From MGIIb-Q1 sp964342465 (GTDB lineage Archaea > Thermoplasmatota > Poseidoniia > Poseidoniales > Thalassarchaeaceae), in contig CAYFFQ010000001.1 in the NCBI GenBank assembly GCA_964342465.1, positions 281,515-345,514 on the forward strand: 64,000 bases of DNA, in the 5' to 3' direction. A program made the translations under genes and the position numbers. This document shows positions 24,503 to 34,186 of the stretch, piece after piece. Below the pieces are notes generated by a model. The model did not search any database, was not told the DNA's origin, and was given only the letters and a program-made list of their open reading frames with translations. Within the stretch, counting starts at the first letter, position 1. The number at the start of each line of letters is the position of its first letter.

Positions 24503-27500
24503 ATGGAAAACGAAACGAAGTCACCGATGCCGTTCAATGCGGCGTGGGGGCTGGCCAGAGCGCCTTTGGCAGCGATGATTCTGCTGCTGATGACGATGGC
24601 CATCTACCCTCTTGGCGTGACATACGACAGTGAAACAGCGATAATGACGGTAGTGTTGCCATTCGTCCTTCTGACGATTGGCGCAATGTTCGGCAGTGTG
24701 CCCCGCATCATCTTCTCCCACCTCGGTGTGAAGCCTGCACAGGTCACTCTGCTTATCTACGCGCCACTTGTCATCGCTGCTGCCATCCCACAACTGGTCA
24801 TCGGCAACACCCTGCTCGGGGTTCTGTTCCTCGTGCTCGCTCTAGGTGTCCATTTCTTTGACAGGGTTGGACGAAATGAGGAAGCGACAATCCTGATGTG
24901 GGCGGTGATGGGCTTTTGGGCGGCTCTGACAGTCGCCTCAGCGGCAGCACCAGTCTGGAATGGCGCATACTTCACCAATGGTGCATGGTTGCCAGCGATG
25001 GGTGAAGACAACTGGGCATCAATTGATGGCCACAGAGCAGCGACAGCCTATCTATTCTTCAACGGCTGGATGACCGCTATTCTAACAGGGGTCATCTTCT
25101 CCCTCGCCACTCGTGGTCGTTTCATCAAGGCTAGTGGAAGTGGTTGGTTCGAGAATCTTCCTGCGAAGTTGTCTGACAAGGCGTTCGCACCGCTCTACGG
25201 AGGCTTCGGAGTATGGTTGTTCGCCCATCTGCTCTCATTCGCCTCATTCTTCACGGCATCAGAATCGGAGCGATTAGCTGGCGATACCATCGGCATCTGG
25301 TGGCCACTGTTCACCGGATTGGTGGCCCTTTTCGTCGCATACTGCTACGCAGAGAACCACAGAACCCGCGGTTCACTCGTTGCCGTAAACTGGTTCATCT
25401 ATTCTCTTGGAAGTTTCCAAGAAAACGGAATCATCCTCGATGGTTCAGCCGATTGGCACTCTTACTTCACCGAATCGAACGGTCTGGTGGTCTGGGTTGC
25501 AATCTTCTTCTGGCTCAATGTTCTAGCGGTGATGCTGAGCGTGAAGGGTAAACTGGGGGACATCTCCCCTCGCCGGCAACCCGGTCTAGCCAGCCAGTTC
25601 TGGTCGAACAATTGGTATGTATTGACAGTAGGCAGCGCTCTCTTCGTTGGCTTGTTGGTTCGTGTGGTGTGGAATGTTCTGCCCTTCATGAACGCAAGTG
25701 GTACACATGAATGGGACCTGACCGGTGGTTCTGACCCGTGGTACATGATGAGGACAGTCGAGTACATCCTCGCTGAGCACAACCATTTCATCATTGATAT
25801 GGACCGCTCCTACCCGCTCGGTGCTATCAATCCAAGGCCCCCCCTCTTCTCTTGGTCACTCGCTCTTGGTGGTATGTTGCTGGCACCTCTGCTAGGTGTG
25901 CCCGCTTCCGAGGCTGTTTGGTGGTCGGTCGCTGCTCTGCCGGCAATCTACGGGGCTCTCTGTGTGCTGCCGATTGCCGGTATTGGCAGCCGCTTCTTTG
26001 GCAGGGCCACAGGCGCGGTATCTGCTTGGTTGATTGCTCTGATGCCCGGTCACGTTGGACACAGCACATTCGCCCTTGCCGACCACGACGCGTTCGCCAT
26101 CCTCTTCCTATCACTAGGATTCTATTTCTGGCTCAAAGCGGTTCAGGCTGCAGGCGATGACAAATTAGTCGCCGATGCGACTTGGAACCCAGCCTACCTG
26201 TTGAAGGGGGTAAGGGCCACATTCGAACAGCGGCCAGCCGCAATCGCCAATGCGGTGCTGTCGGGGATTTCATTCGCCACCGTCGCCCTCGGTTGGAAAG
26301 GGTTCGTCTATGGTCTCGGCATCGTGTTCCTCGCATTCTTCGCTCAGATAGTTCTCAACCAATTCAGGAGGAGGGACAGCATGGCACTCTATGTGTCAGC
26401 ATTGACCATGATGGTGGTGGCTTTTCTGCTACCTCTCCCGTTCTATGCTCACATGCAACTCGGTCTGATTTGGGACGCAAGCGGATTCCAACCGATGTTC
26501 TATATCGTCGGATTCACATTCGCCGCAGGTTGGGTGGCCGTCTCATTCCGTGACAAGCCTTGGCTTCTGGTTCTCGTCAGCGGTGCCGGCCTTGCAGGTG
26601 CGATTCTCGGCATACTTTGGCTACTCCAGTTTGCAGGGATCTACAATGGCTGGGACGTTCTGTTCACCGGTGGTTACTACCTCTCGAAGAACAAGATATT
26701 CGACACTATCGCTGAAGCTCAGGCGCCGAGTCGGGCTATGCTTTTCGCTTCTTTCGGGCCGATTGTCGCTCTCGCCGCACTCGGGGCGGGAATCATCGCC
26801 TTGTGGCAGGGATTGAGGAAGCGAGATGCGAGCCGGCTCGTTCTTGCAATCTGGATTCTCGTCGCCGGTGTCATGGCATGGCGAGCGGGACGATTCGTCT
26901 TCAACGCCACCCCCCCCGTCGCGGTGATGGGGGCTTGGGCCTTTGTCATCATCTGGCAATGGGTCGGTGGAACGGATTTCGCCAAATCGTGGCGCAGGTT
27001 TGGAATCAGTACACCCGCCTCACGCTTCCGCTCGACTCGAAAGGCGTCTAGGAAATATCCCGGTGTAGTCGCCGTCCTGATGATTTTCATGCTCGTCGGA
27101 GCGCAACACGCCACCTACGGCCTCGATTCCGGCATTCCAAGCGGAAACTCCGCAGCCAAGGAGATTGACTCTAACATCTACAACATCACTCCTAACATCC
27201 TCCGAGCGCAAGCACCTCTGTTCGGTTGGTCTCTCCTCGACTCCACTGCCTACAACCCCCCTAACCACTGTCGTGGGGTCACCAAGGAGACGAGTTGTTG
27301 GTACATGGGTGCCTTTGGACCCGGATTCAACGGTCAATACTGGAACGATGGCTATCAATGGTTGGAAGAACAGGATTCAGATGTTCCATTCGGTCAGAAA
27401 CCGGCATTTGTCTCATGGTGGGATTACGGTTTCCAAGCACTCGCACAGGGCCAACATCCAACGGTGGCGGACAACTTCCAGTCTGGCATTCCAGCAGCAG

Positions 27501-30500
27501 GAAACATGCTTCTCGCCCAGAGTGACGAGGACCTCCTCGCTCTATATGTGATGACTCTAGCAGAGGGTGACCTTAGGTACAACGACGGCGAGTGGACGAG
27601 AGACTTCTCACGCTCCATTGACAAATACTTCAACGATGCTCAGATGGAAGAGTTCTATCTGATTAACACGCTCGGCGGCGAAAATGGCGCCGACCTGCTG
27701 CAAGCCCGTTCCATCAGAATCATTCGTCAGGCAGGTGATATTTCGCTCGGCAAGGGGTTCACCATCGACTCGAGTGGCCTCCCGACGATAGCCACGGTCT
27801 ACCGCGTCTATGAGAGTGAAGTTCAGGTTGCATCTGATTTCACTTCGCTGAATGAGGCCCTCTCGCAATTCAATCAGTCCAAAGACCGAAATGACGAAGT
27901 GACCGAGGAGTTCACCCATCAAGTGATTGGAAACTACTGGTACACAAGCGACATCGTAAATGATTTTGACGATGTTTCTTCTTCCATTCACCGCCAGAAC
28001 TCACGCCTCGCCCTTGGCAAGGTCTTCCTCACCGAGGCGCTCGACTACGACGAATTGGTATCCCTTTACCACACCCTGACCCACGATGTCGAATACACGG
28101 TTGCAGATTCAGAAGGAAACCCCGGAGATACACTGACTCGCAACCACGACATCCGCTACTTCGCCGTCGACAACCGCCTCTACCCAGTCGGCGGTTCATA
28201 CTCCAGTTCGGGTGGAAACCCAACCGGTATTTTCTATGCGCCGACGACGCTCTCGGGACTCGACCCCGAGACCTACATGAACACTTGGTATGTCACCCAG
28301 AGAGGCTCATCCGGATTCTATGTGGACATGACTCAAGAGGAGTATGAGGAGCAATACCGCAACGATGTTATTCTTTCTCAGTCGCAGAACACTCAGGATG
28401 TGATTCAGGCGGTCGATGTGCGCGTCGACCAGCAACCGGAGTTCTTCGACACGATGGTTGCGCGCGCCTATGTCGGCTATGGTAGCCCTCAACTCGGACT
28501 TCCGGGAAACCCAGCACAACCAGGTCAACACTTCGACCTGAGAGGAACCACCAACAGTTCACTCCAGAACGCCTTCCCTCTCCCCGGTGCGATGATGAAC
28601 AACTTTGTAATCGCCAACTGGTATGACGAGGAAGCAGATGAGAACACTCAATGGTACGCCGCCAACACCGGTGTGAAGATTCTCAAGTACTATTCCGGTG
28701 CAACACTTGCGGGCGAGGTCAAATTAGGTGACTTCGGGAATGTCCCGAAGGCGCGCCTGCTTATTGAGAGAGATGCATACAGCGGCGAAGGAGTCAGCGA
28801 TGAGGACCCACGGGAATACTGGATTCCAATAGGTGCGGTAGATGCCGATGACCTCGGTCGATTTGAGTTCCGCGTTCCCGCTGGACACATCAGAGTAACG
28901 GCCTTCTCCGGATTTGCTGAAGACCCCGATGTTCTACGCAACCAAGACCGTGACGAGATTGTCTCGGCTCAGAACGATTTTCAGGCATGGCAGGCGTGGT
29001 TCGCCGACATCCTCGGGCAGTCATTGACCGATGGCGAACGGGAGGTCAATCCCATCACCGCGATTCTCGCCAATGTCAGCGGCGGTAAGATGCTCGGCGA
29101 AATCGAGTTCAATGTGACAGGTAGCCAAGCCGACACAGATGGGGGCGCAGTGATATCGCAATCTCTCAACGTCGCTGCATCCAGCGCCACCGGAGTAGTC
29201 AAGTGGCAGGGCCACTCATCGTTCAACGACCAACCCCTCTCATCCCATGAATTGATTTTCACGGATATCTGGACCGAGGATGAACTCCCACATGTGTGGA
29301 CCAACAACGGTACAGTCGTGACCGATGGTGAACACCCCAGAGTCTTCCGAGGCGAGGGTGAGGTGACCTTCACAGGTGCAGGATTGATGATGAGCGACGG
29401 TGATGTACTAGTCTCCGACTTCACCGGAAACTACACCCGTCAGATAGCCAACAACCATTCATTCACTGGCGAGGGAATGTTCTCTGGAGCAGGTTCGTTT
29501 GTTGGTACCATCACCAGCGATGAAACCTTGACATCATGTGTGAATGGCACTCTACCGGCGACCCACGAGATCTGTTCAGTGGCTGGCTCAAACCCACCCG
29601 AATACTTGTTTGAAGGGGTCTTTGACGGAGTTGGCAGGGCGACAGCCAACGGCACAGTTGACTTCACCGCGGCACTCTACCGTGAGACATTGGTCGGAAA
29701 CGGCATTTTCATGGTCACTGGTGACGACGATTCTCTCGAGACATTCGGCACGATAAATGGGAGCGGAACATTCAGTGGAGAGGGAATCTTCAGCGGTCCG
29801 ATGGTCGAGCCAGGCAGTTTCCATGTCGTTGACGCACTGCCCGGTTCATACCGTGTCTTCGTCGTGTTGCCGAACGGTAACATCACCCGTCTTTCCACTC
29901 CGCTCGAGATTGATACCACTCCGACTACCGATGTTGACCTCTTCCTCCCCGGTTCTTGGATAGATGGTGAATTGGTCTGGTTCAATGGTACTCCGATAGC
30001 GGACACCGCCCTTCATCTCACAGACATCAGCCTAGACGAGGAAGCGACACAGAGTTGTGAAGATGTGCTCTTCGCACCATGTATCATCTACACTGATGAG
30101 AATGGTTCGTTTGGTTATGGGCCAATCCCTGATGGTTCGTACGAACTGGCTATGGACCACGATGGAGACGGCTTTTACGAGTGCGTACCGTGGTTGACCC
30201 CGACCAGTACGAATGCTTGTGATGGCACCGCCGCGGTCCGCGTCTCGATAGACCCGACAAACACCACACTCGCCAAGACCAACACACCAGTACCTATTCA
30301 TCACGACATTGAATTCATCCTCCTTGAGGATATAGGTGGTGGCACGGTTCAGACCGTTAGTGATGTTGAAGTCAATTTCCATGGCGCCATGCTTGCGGAT
30401 GATGAGTACATACAAGCGGTCTACGATGAAGAGTCAGCGACATACCGTGTTGAACTTCCAGAGGGTGAATGGGTGGCCAACGCCTCTGCTGAGGGCGGAT

Positions 30501-33500
30501 TGATGTTGTGGGAAGAGTTTGAACTCTTGGAGGAGATGGAAGGCATCTCGTGGGAGTTGCGCCGTAGCATCAATGTGAGCGGACAGATTCTCGTCCAGAC
30601 TTTCAAGGAGGAGTCACCTGAAGAGGGCGTCCCCAACCTCGAAGTGAAATTCCAGTGGGGTGGAATCACCACCAGCACTCAGACCGGATTCGGAGCGGAG
30701 GCGGGCAACTTCTCAATCTTCTTGCCCGAGGGGATATCTGTCAACATGACCACTGTGTCGATTGCGAGTCAGATGGTAAACGGAACCAACTTTGTAGTTT
30801 CACAGGAAGTATCGCCTGTAATTCTGATAATCGAAAATGGAATCTCTGTTACTGGTGCGGTCACTCTGAACGACAATGTGACGGCCTATACTCCCGATGT
30901 TCCTGGATTCACACCTCTCCACCTCGAGGCATACAATGCTGATAGGGATGTGTGGTGGTATTACGATATTGATGTTGACACCGGTCGATTCTCAGAGAAA
31001 CTTCAGCCGGGGAACTGGACCATCGGCCTTGATGATGTTCGGTTGAATGTCCCGACTCAGCAGATAGAAGTGAGCGCCGAGACAGCAGATGAACTACTCC
31101 ATCTTCAATTCATTGCCCAACCTGACAATGTCTCTGTTGAAATCACCACATTCCTAGACCACACCGGCGATGGAAATGTCAGCAATGGCACTCTCGTGGA
31201 CATTGATTTCTCACTCACACCACTATCCGATGGTGGAATCGGGGAGCGCATCAATGTCACTGCCGAGATGATGGTAAATGGCGTAGTATCTCTCGATTTG
31301 GAACCGGGGGCGTACGCGGTTCTCGTAGACCCCCAACCTGCCGTCAACGGCAGCGATTGGGACACAGTGGCTACGGTATCGGAAACCGTTCTCATTCTTG
31401 GATTGGACAACACCACTACCGTTTATGAGGAGATCTCATTGCAGCCACGATGGCTCGTGAGCGGAGAATTGAACAACCAATACGGCGGAAATGTCAGCAA
31501 TGAGTCGATTTCCTTCACCAGAGTTGATTCTACAGAATCCTTCACTCTCATCACCGACGAAAACGGCACTTTCAGCCGCTACATCGATGAGGGTGAATGG
31601 CAAGTAGTAGTCACCCGCAGAGTCATGGTGGATGTTGAAGAGGAATTCCGCGGCATACTCACGGTCGATGCAGAATCGAATCGAGGCGACCTAGTGTGGA
31701 GAACACTCGAATCCGCAGAACTGGCCATCCATCTCTCAGTGGAAGATACTGGAGACGCCCTGGCCGGATTTTCACTTATCGCCACCAACAACGACGGATT
31801 GGGCGAAGTGACACTTCCCCCCACCAGTGACACAGGGGATGTCACAGGATATCTCTATCCCGGAAATTGGACATTGTCACTCAACTTCACCGAATCACAG
31901 GACCGTTGGATTCTCAGTGAACAAGAGATTGGAATCCTCTCCGCAGGCCAACCCTTCACCCAGAACTACTCGGTGGAACACTGGGTCATGTTGGGCGGGA
32001 ACCTGTTTTGGGATTTGGATTCGGACGACGAATACGATTTCAATGAGGGTGTTGAGGATGCCAACATCACAGTCTCAGGCGGGGGCCTGAACGAGAGTGT
32101 GAATCTGACGAGTTCCGCCCAAGGAACTTGGACTCTTTTCGTCCCGACATTGGAAAACTACACCGTCGAGGCGGCGAAACTTGGATTCAGCGATGTTACA
32201 ATCGTCGTCGAGGTTGGCACTATCACCAATTCAACAGATATTGAACTTTCAGCGGGTAATGTGACCATCAGTGGAACCATCGACTATGTACAGATGGATA
32301 TTTGGGATGACATCTCCGATGATGTCACCATCCGACTCCTCCCCAAGGCCGGAATTGAGAGAGAAGTGCGCACCCCCACCAAGGTGATGGCCGGAGATGG
32401 CACTTGGGATGGGGAGTGGAGTGCCGATGTCGAACCAGGGGATTGGGTCATCCACGCTTCAGTTGAATCAGCCGGAATTGTCGGCGTCGCCAATGTCGAA
32501 GCGGGAGTCCACGACGGTGCAGTCGTCAACATGACGATGGCACCGGGAGGCACTCTGCATCTTTTCACCGAATGGATTGATTTCAATGGCGTTGTGCATG
32601 ACCTCGGCGATGTTGACATCGAAGAGGCGGATATCATCGGAGTGCCGAAGGTCAAGGTCACAACAGGTGGGGCAATTTCATGGAACATCACCGTTGACTC
32701 CAATGGAGAATACGACTTCCTGCTACCTGCGGGAGACCTCTACTTTGAAGGGGAATTTGAGAGTGATGAGAAGGGTATGGTCATGACCTATCGTGCTGGC
32801 CTGACGAGTACCATCGCTTCGCAACAGGGAGCGCCGGACACAACCTTGACATTCAGCAGAATCTTGGAGCACGGAGTCTCGTTCAACGTATCAGAAATGG
32901 CTGGAGCGACCCCTCTTGAAGACCTGAACAACGAGGTAGTAGCAGATTATCTCAACGATACCACCTACCAGCCAATCGAGTTCACAATAGACTTGGAATA
33001 CGAAGGCAACGAAGGTTTCGACGAGTACACAGTTGGCACGGTGTTCGACGCCGAAGATGTCGCCTATTGGGAGGTGGAGTTCTTCAACGGAAGCGGTGAG
33101 GATGGTGAGGAATCGTGGGAGTCTGAGATTCCCGTCAGCCTCGGCCTTGACGACGACGCTTCAACACAGATTCGTATGCGCGTCACTCCCGCCGATGTCG
33201 AAAACGCCCGTTCCATTGAGGGCGGTCATGTCATTAAACTGAGGACGACCCACTCAACCGGTACGTGGAGTGAATACATAATCAAGGTACATATCCCGCA
33301 GACCTTCTCCATAGAAGTCGTATCTGCGCCAACTGGTACGGTTGGTGTCTTCCCAGGCGAGGAAGAGAGAGTCGAATTCTCAATCCTCAACACAGGAAAT
33401 GGTCAAGACATGCTCTCCTTCACCATCGACAAGACATGGTTGCCGGATGGCTGGAGTGCCACAGGTCCTTCCTCATCACCGTGGGCCAGCGGAGAGGAGA

Positions 33501-34087
33501 GAACCTACTCCTTCACTGTCGTCGCGCCCGCTGATGCTGGAACCACTCCGTTCACTCTCTCGGTTCAGGTCAACAGCTCGGATGGCACGAGTTATGACCC
33601 TCTTGAGGTGACGGTGAAGGCAGCGAAGCCGATTCTGAAGTTCATCACTGAAGATACCGGTACTTTCGATGGCAAGGATGCGGTGACTGGCAAGAGCAAC
33701 AAGATGATTGTCAGGGTGCAGAACAGTGGATTGGTGAGGGCGGAGCACATCCGCGTGAACATCACCATTGAGGGATATCCAGATGTCTATATTCTATCAG
33801 ACATGGAGGACATCGCTGCGGACTCCACAGTAGAATACATCATGTTCATCGACCTCGATGGAGTCGGAATCGGCAAGCAGAATTTCTTCTTCACTCTTGA
33901 GAGCGAATTTGGAATGGACCTCGATGAGGAGTCGGAGGAGAGCCTGACTAGGAAGATACAGGTCTCAACACCGCCACCAGAGGATGTCAATGTCTGGGTT
34001 CCACTCATCATCATAGCAGTATTCGTTCTCGGATTTTTCGGATTCCGTAGAATACGTGACTCGCTCTCGGGACAGATGCCATTCTGA
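24503..34087 (+). CDS. aglB: Giant AglB/Stt3 oligosaccharyltransferase with extra membrane and external domains
   Basis: 3,194 residues. The catalytic core transfers a lipid-linked glycan to Asn in N-x-S/T sequons outside the membrane. Core signs: first acidic motif GGSDPWYMMR (D411), second acidic motif ADHDAF (D527, D529), TIAE in an external loop (735-738) and catalytic-site WWDYG (972-976). Typical AglB runs about 600-1,000 residues. Here some 370 residues with many membrane helices precede the canonical first helix (NWYVLTVGSALFVGLLVRVV), and about 1,900 follow. That extension holds repeated carboxypeptidase-regulatory/CNA-B-like beta modules (about 1390-2900), one of them SdrD-like (LFWDLDSDDEYDFNEG, near 2496), a NEW3 module (about 2934-3040) and a last membrane helix (VPLIIIAVFVLGFFGF, about 3166-3183). 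GAGGT precedes the ATG. The frame is open throughout. Confidence 0.93.
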   Translation: MENETKSPMPFNAAWGLARAPLAAMILLLMTMAIYPLGVTYDSETAIMTVVLPFVLLTIGAMFGSVPRIIFSHLGVKPAQVTLLIYAPLVIAAAIPQLVIGNTLLGVLFLVLALGVHFFDRVGRNEEATILMWAVMGFWAALTVASAAAPVWNGAYFTNGAWLPAMGEDNWASIDGHRAATAYLFFNGWMTAILTGVIFSLATRGRFIKASGSGWFENLPAKLSDKAFAPLYGGFGVWLFAHLLSFASFFTASESERLAGDTIGIWWPLFTGLVALFVAYCYAENHRTRGSLVAVNWFIYSLGSFQENGIILDGSADWHSYFTESNGLVVWVAIFFWLNVLAVMLSVKGKLGDISPRRQPGLASQFWSNNWYVLTVGSALFVGLLVRVVWNVLPFMNASGTHEWDLTGGSDPWYMMRTVEYILAEHNHFIIDMDRSYPLGAINPRPPLFSWSLALGGMLLAPLLGVPASEAVWWSVAALPAIYGALCVLPIAGIGSRFFGRATGAVSAWLIALMPGHVGHSTFALADHDAFAILFLSLGFYFWLKAVQAAGDDKLVADATWNPAYLLKGVRATFEQRPAAIANAVLSGISFATVALGWKGFVYGLGIVFLAFFAQIVLNQFRRRDSMALYVSALTMMVVAFLLPLPFYAHMQLGLIWDASGFQPMFYIVGFTFAAGWVAVSFRDKPWLLVLVSGAGLAGAILGILWLLQFAGIYNGWDVLFTGGYYLSKNKIFDTIAEAQAPSRAMLFASFGPIVALAALGAGIIALWQGLRKRDASRLVLAIWILVAGVMAWRAGRFVFNATPPVAVMGAWAFVIIWQWVGGTDFAKSWRRFGISTPASRFRSTRKASRKYPGVVAVLMIFMLVGAQHATYGLDSGIPSGNSAAKEIDSNIYNITPNILRAQAPLFGWSLLDSTAYNPPNHCRGVTKETSCWYMGAFGPGFNGQYWNDGYQWLEEQDSDVPFGQKPAFVSWWDYGFQALAQGQHPTVADNFQSGIPAAGNMLLAQSDEDLLALYVMTLAEGDLRYNDGEWTRDFSRSIDKYFNDAQMEEFYLINTLGGENGADLLQARSIRIIRQAGDISLGKGFTIDSSGLPTIATVYRVYESEVQVASDFTSLNEALSQFNQSKDRNDEVTEEFTHQVIGNYWYTSDIVNDFDDVSSSIHRQNSRLALGKVFLTEALDYDELVSLYHTLTHDVEYTVADSEGNPGDTLTRNHDIRYFAVDNRLYPVGGSYSSSGGNPTGIFYAPTTLSGLDPETYMNTWYVTQRGSSGFYVDMTQEEYEEQYRNDVILSQSQNTQDVIQAVDVRVDQQPEFFDTMVARAYVGYGSPQLGLPGNPAQPGQHFDLRGTTNSSLQNAFPLPGAMMNNFVIANWYDEEADENTQWYAANTGVKILKYYSGATLAGEVKLGDFGNVPKARLLIERDAYSGEGVSDEDPREYWIPIGAVDADDLGRFEFRVPAGHIRVTAFSGFAEDPDVLRNQDRDEIVSAQNDFQAWQAWFADILGQSLTDGEREVNPITAILANVSGGKMLGEIEFNVTGSQADTDGGAVISQSLNVAASSATGVVKWQGHSSFNDQPLSSHELIFTDIWTEDELPHVWTNNGTVVTDGEHPRVFRGEGEVTFTGAGLMMSDGDVLVSDFTGNYTRQIANNHSFTGEGMFSGAGSFVGTITSDETLTSCVNGTLPATHEICSVAGSNPPEYLFEGVFDGVGRATANGTVDFTAALYRETLVGNGIFMVTGDDDSLETFGTINGSGTFSGEGIFSGPMVEPGSFHVVDALPGSYRVFVVLPNGNITRLSTPLEIDTTPTTDVDLFLPGSWIDGELVWFNGTPIADTALHLTDISLDEEATQSCEDVLFAPCIIYTDENGSFGYGPIPDGSYELAMDHDGDGFYECVPWLTPTSTNACDGTAAVRVSIDPTNTTLAKTNTPVPIHHDIEFILLEDIGGGTVQTVSDVEVNFHGAMLADDEYIQAVYDEESATYRVELPEGEWVANASAEGGLMLWEEFELLEEMEGISWELRRSINVSGQILVQTFKEESPEEGVPNLEVKFQWGGITTSTQTGFGAEAGNFSIFLPEGISVNMTTVSIASQMVNGTNFVVSQEVSPVILIIENGISVTGAVTLNDNVTAYTPDVPGFTPLHLEAYNADRDVWWYYDIDVDTGRFSEKLQPGNWTIGLDDVRLNVPTQQIEVSAETADELLHLQFIAQPDNVSVEITTFLDHTGDGNVSNGTLVDIDFSLTPLSDGGIGERINVTAEMMVNGVVSLDLEPGAYAVLVDPQPAVNGSDWDTVATVSETVLILGLDNTTTVYEEISLQPRWLVSGELNNQYGGNVSNESISFTRVDSTESFTLITDENGTFSRYIDEGEWQVVVTRRVMVDVEEEFRGILTVDAESNRGDLVWRTLESAELAIHLSVEDTGDALAGFSLIATNNDGLGEVTLPPTSDTGDVTGYLYPGNWTLSLNFTESQDRWILSEQEIGILSAGQPFTQNYSVEHWVMLGGNLFWDLDSDDEYDFNEGVEDANITVSGGGLNESVNLTSSAQGTWTLFVPTLENYTVEAAKLGFSDVTIVVEVGTITNSTDIELSAGNVTISGTIDYVQMDIWDDISDDVTIRLLPKAGIEREVRTPTKVMAGDGTWDGEWSADVEPGDWVIHASVESAGIVGVANVEAGVHDGAVVNMTMAPGGTLHLFTEWIDFNGVVHDLGDVDIEEADIIGVPKVKVTTGGAISWNITVDSNGEYDFLLPAGDLYFEGEFESDEKGMVMTYRAGLTSTIASQQGAPDTTLTFSRILEHGVSFNVSEMAGATPLEDLNNEVVADYLNDTTYQPIEFTIDLEYEGNEGFDEYTVGTVFDAEDVAYWEVEFFNGSGEDGEESWESEIPVSLGLDDDASTQIRMRVTPADVENARSIEGGHVIKLRTTHSTGTWSEYIIKVHIPQTFSIEVVSAPTGTVGVFPGEEERVEFSILNTGNGQDMLSFTIDKTWLPDGWSATGPSSSPWASGEERTYSFTVVAPADAGTTPFTLSVQVNSSDGTSYDPLEVTVKAAKPILKFITEDTGTFDGKDAVTGKSNKMIVRVQNSGLVRAEHIRVNITIEGYPDVYILSDMEDIAADSTVEYIMFIDLDGVGIGKQNFFFTLESEFGMDLDEESEESLTRKIQVSTPPPEDVNVWVPLIIIAVFVLGFFGFRRIRDSLSGQMPF

Positions 34088-34140
34088 GCGACAATCAGTG
34101 AGGGTGATAACCTTCCTTCACTCCGGTATGGATGAGCGTA

Positions 34141-34153
34141 GCCGATGGTCGGC
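34141..34153 (+). promoter_or_regulatory. Short dyad upstream of the second subtilase
   Basis: GCCGA-TGG-TCGGC lies 33 nt before the ATG at 34187. A 5-bp dyad can arise by chance, but its position matches the longer dyads seen before other exported genes. Confidence 0.25.
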
Positions 34154-34186
34154 GGTGGTCAGTGAGAATAGTCTGAGGTGAATGGA

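Noticed and set aside
24084..24524. Minus-strand 146-codon frame between purD and aglB
   Set aside because: It overlaps both real genes; codon and residue composition look like noise.
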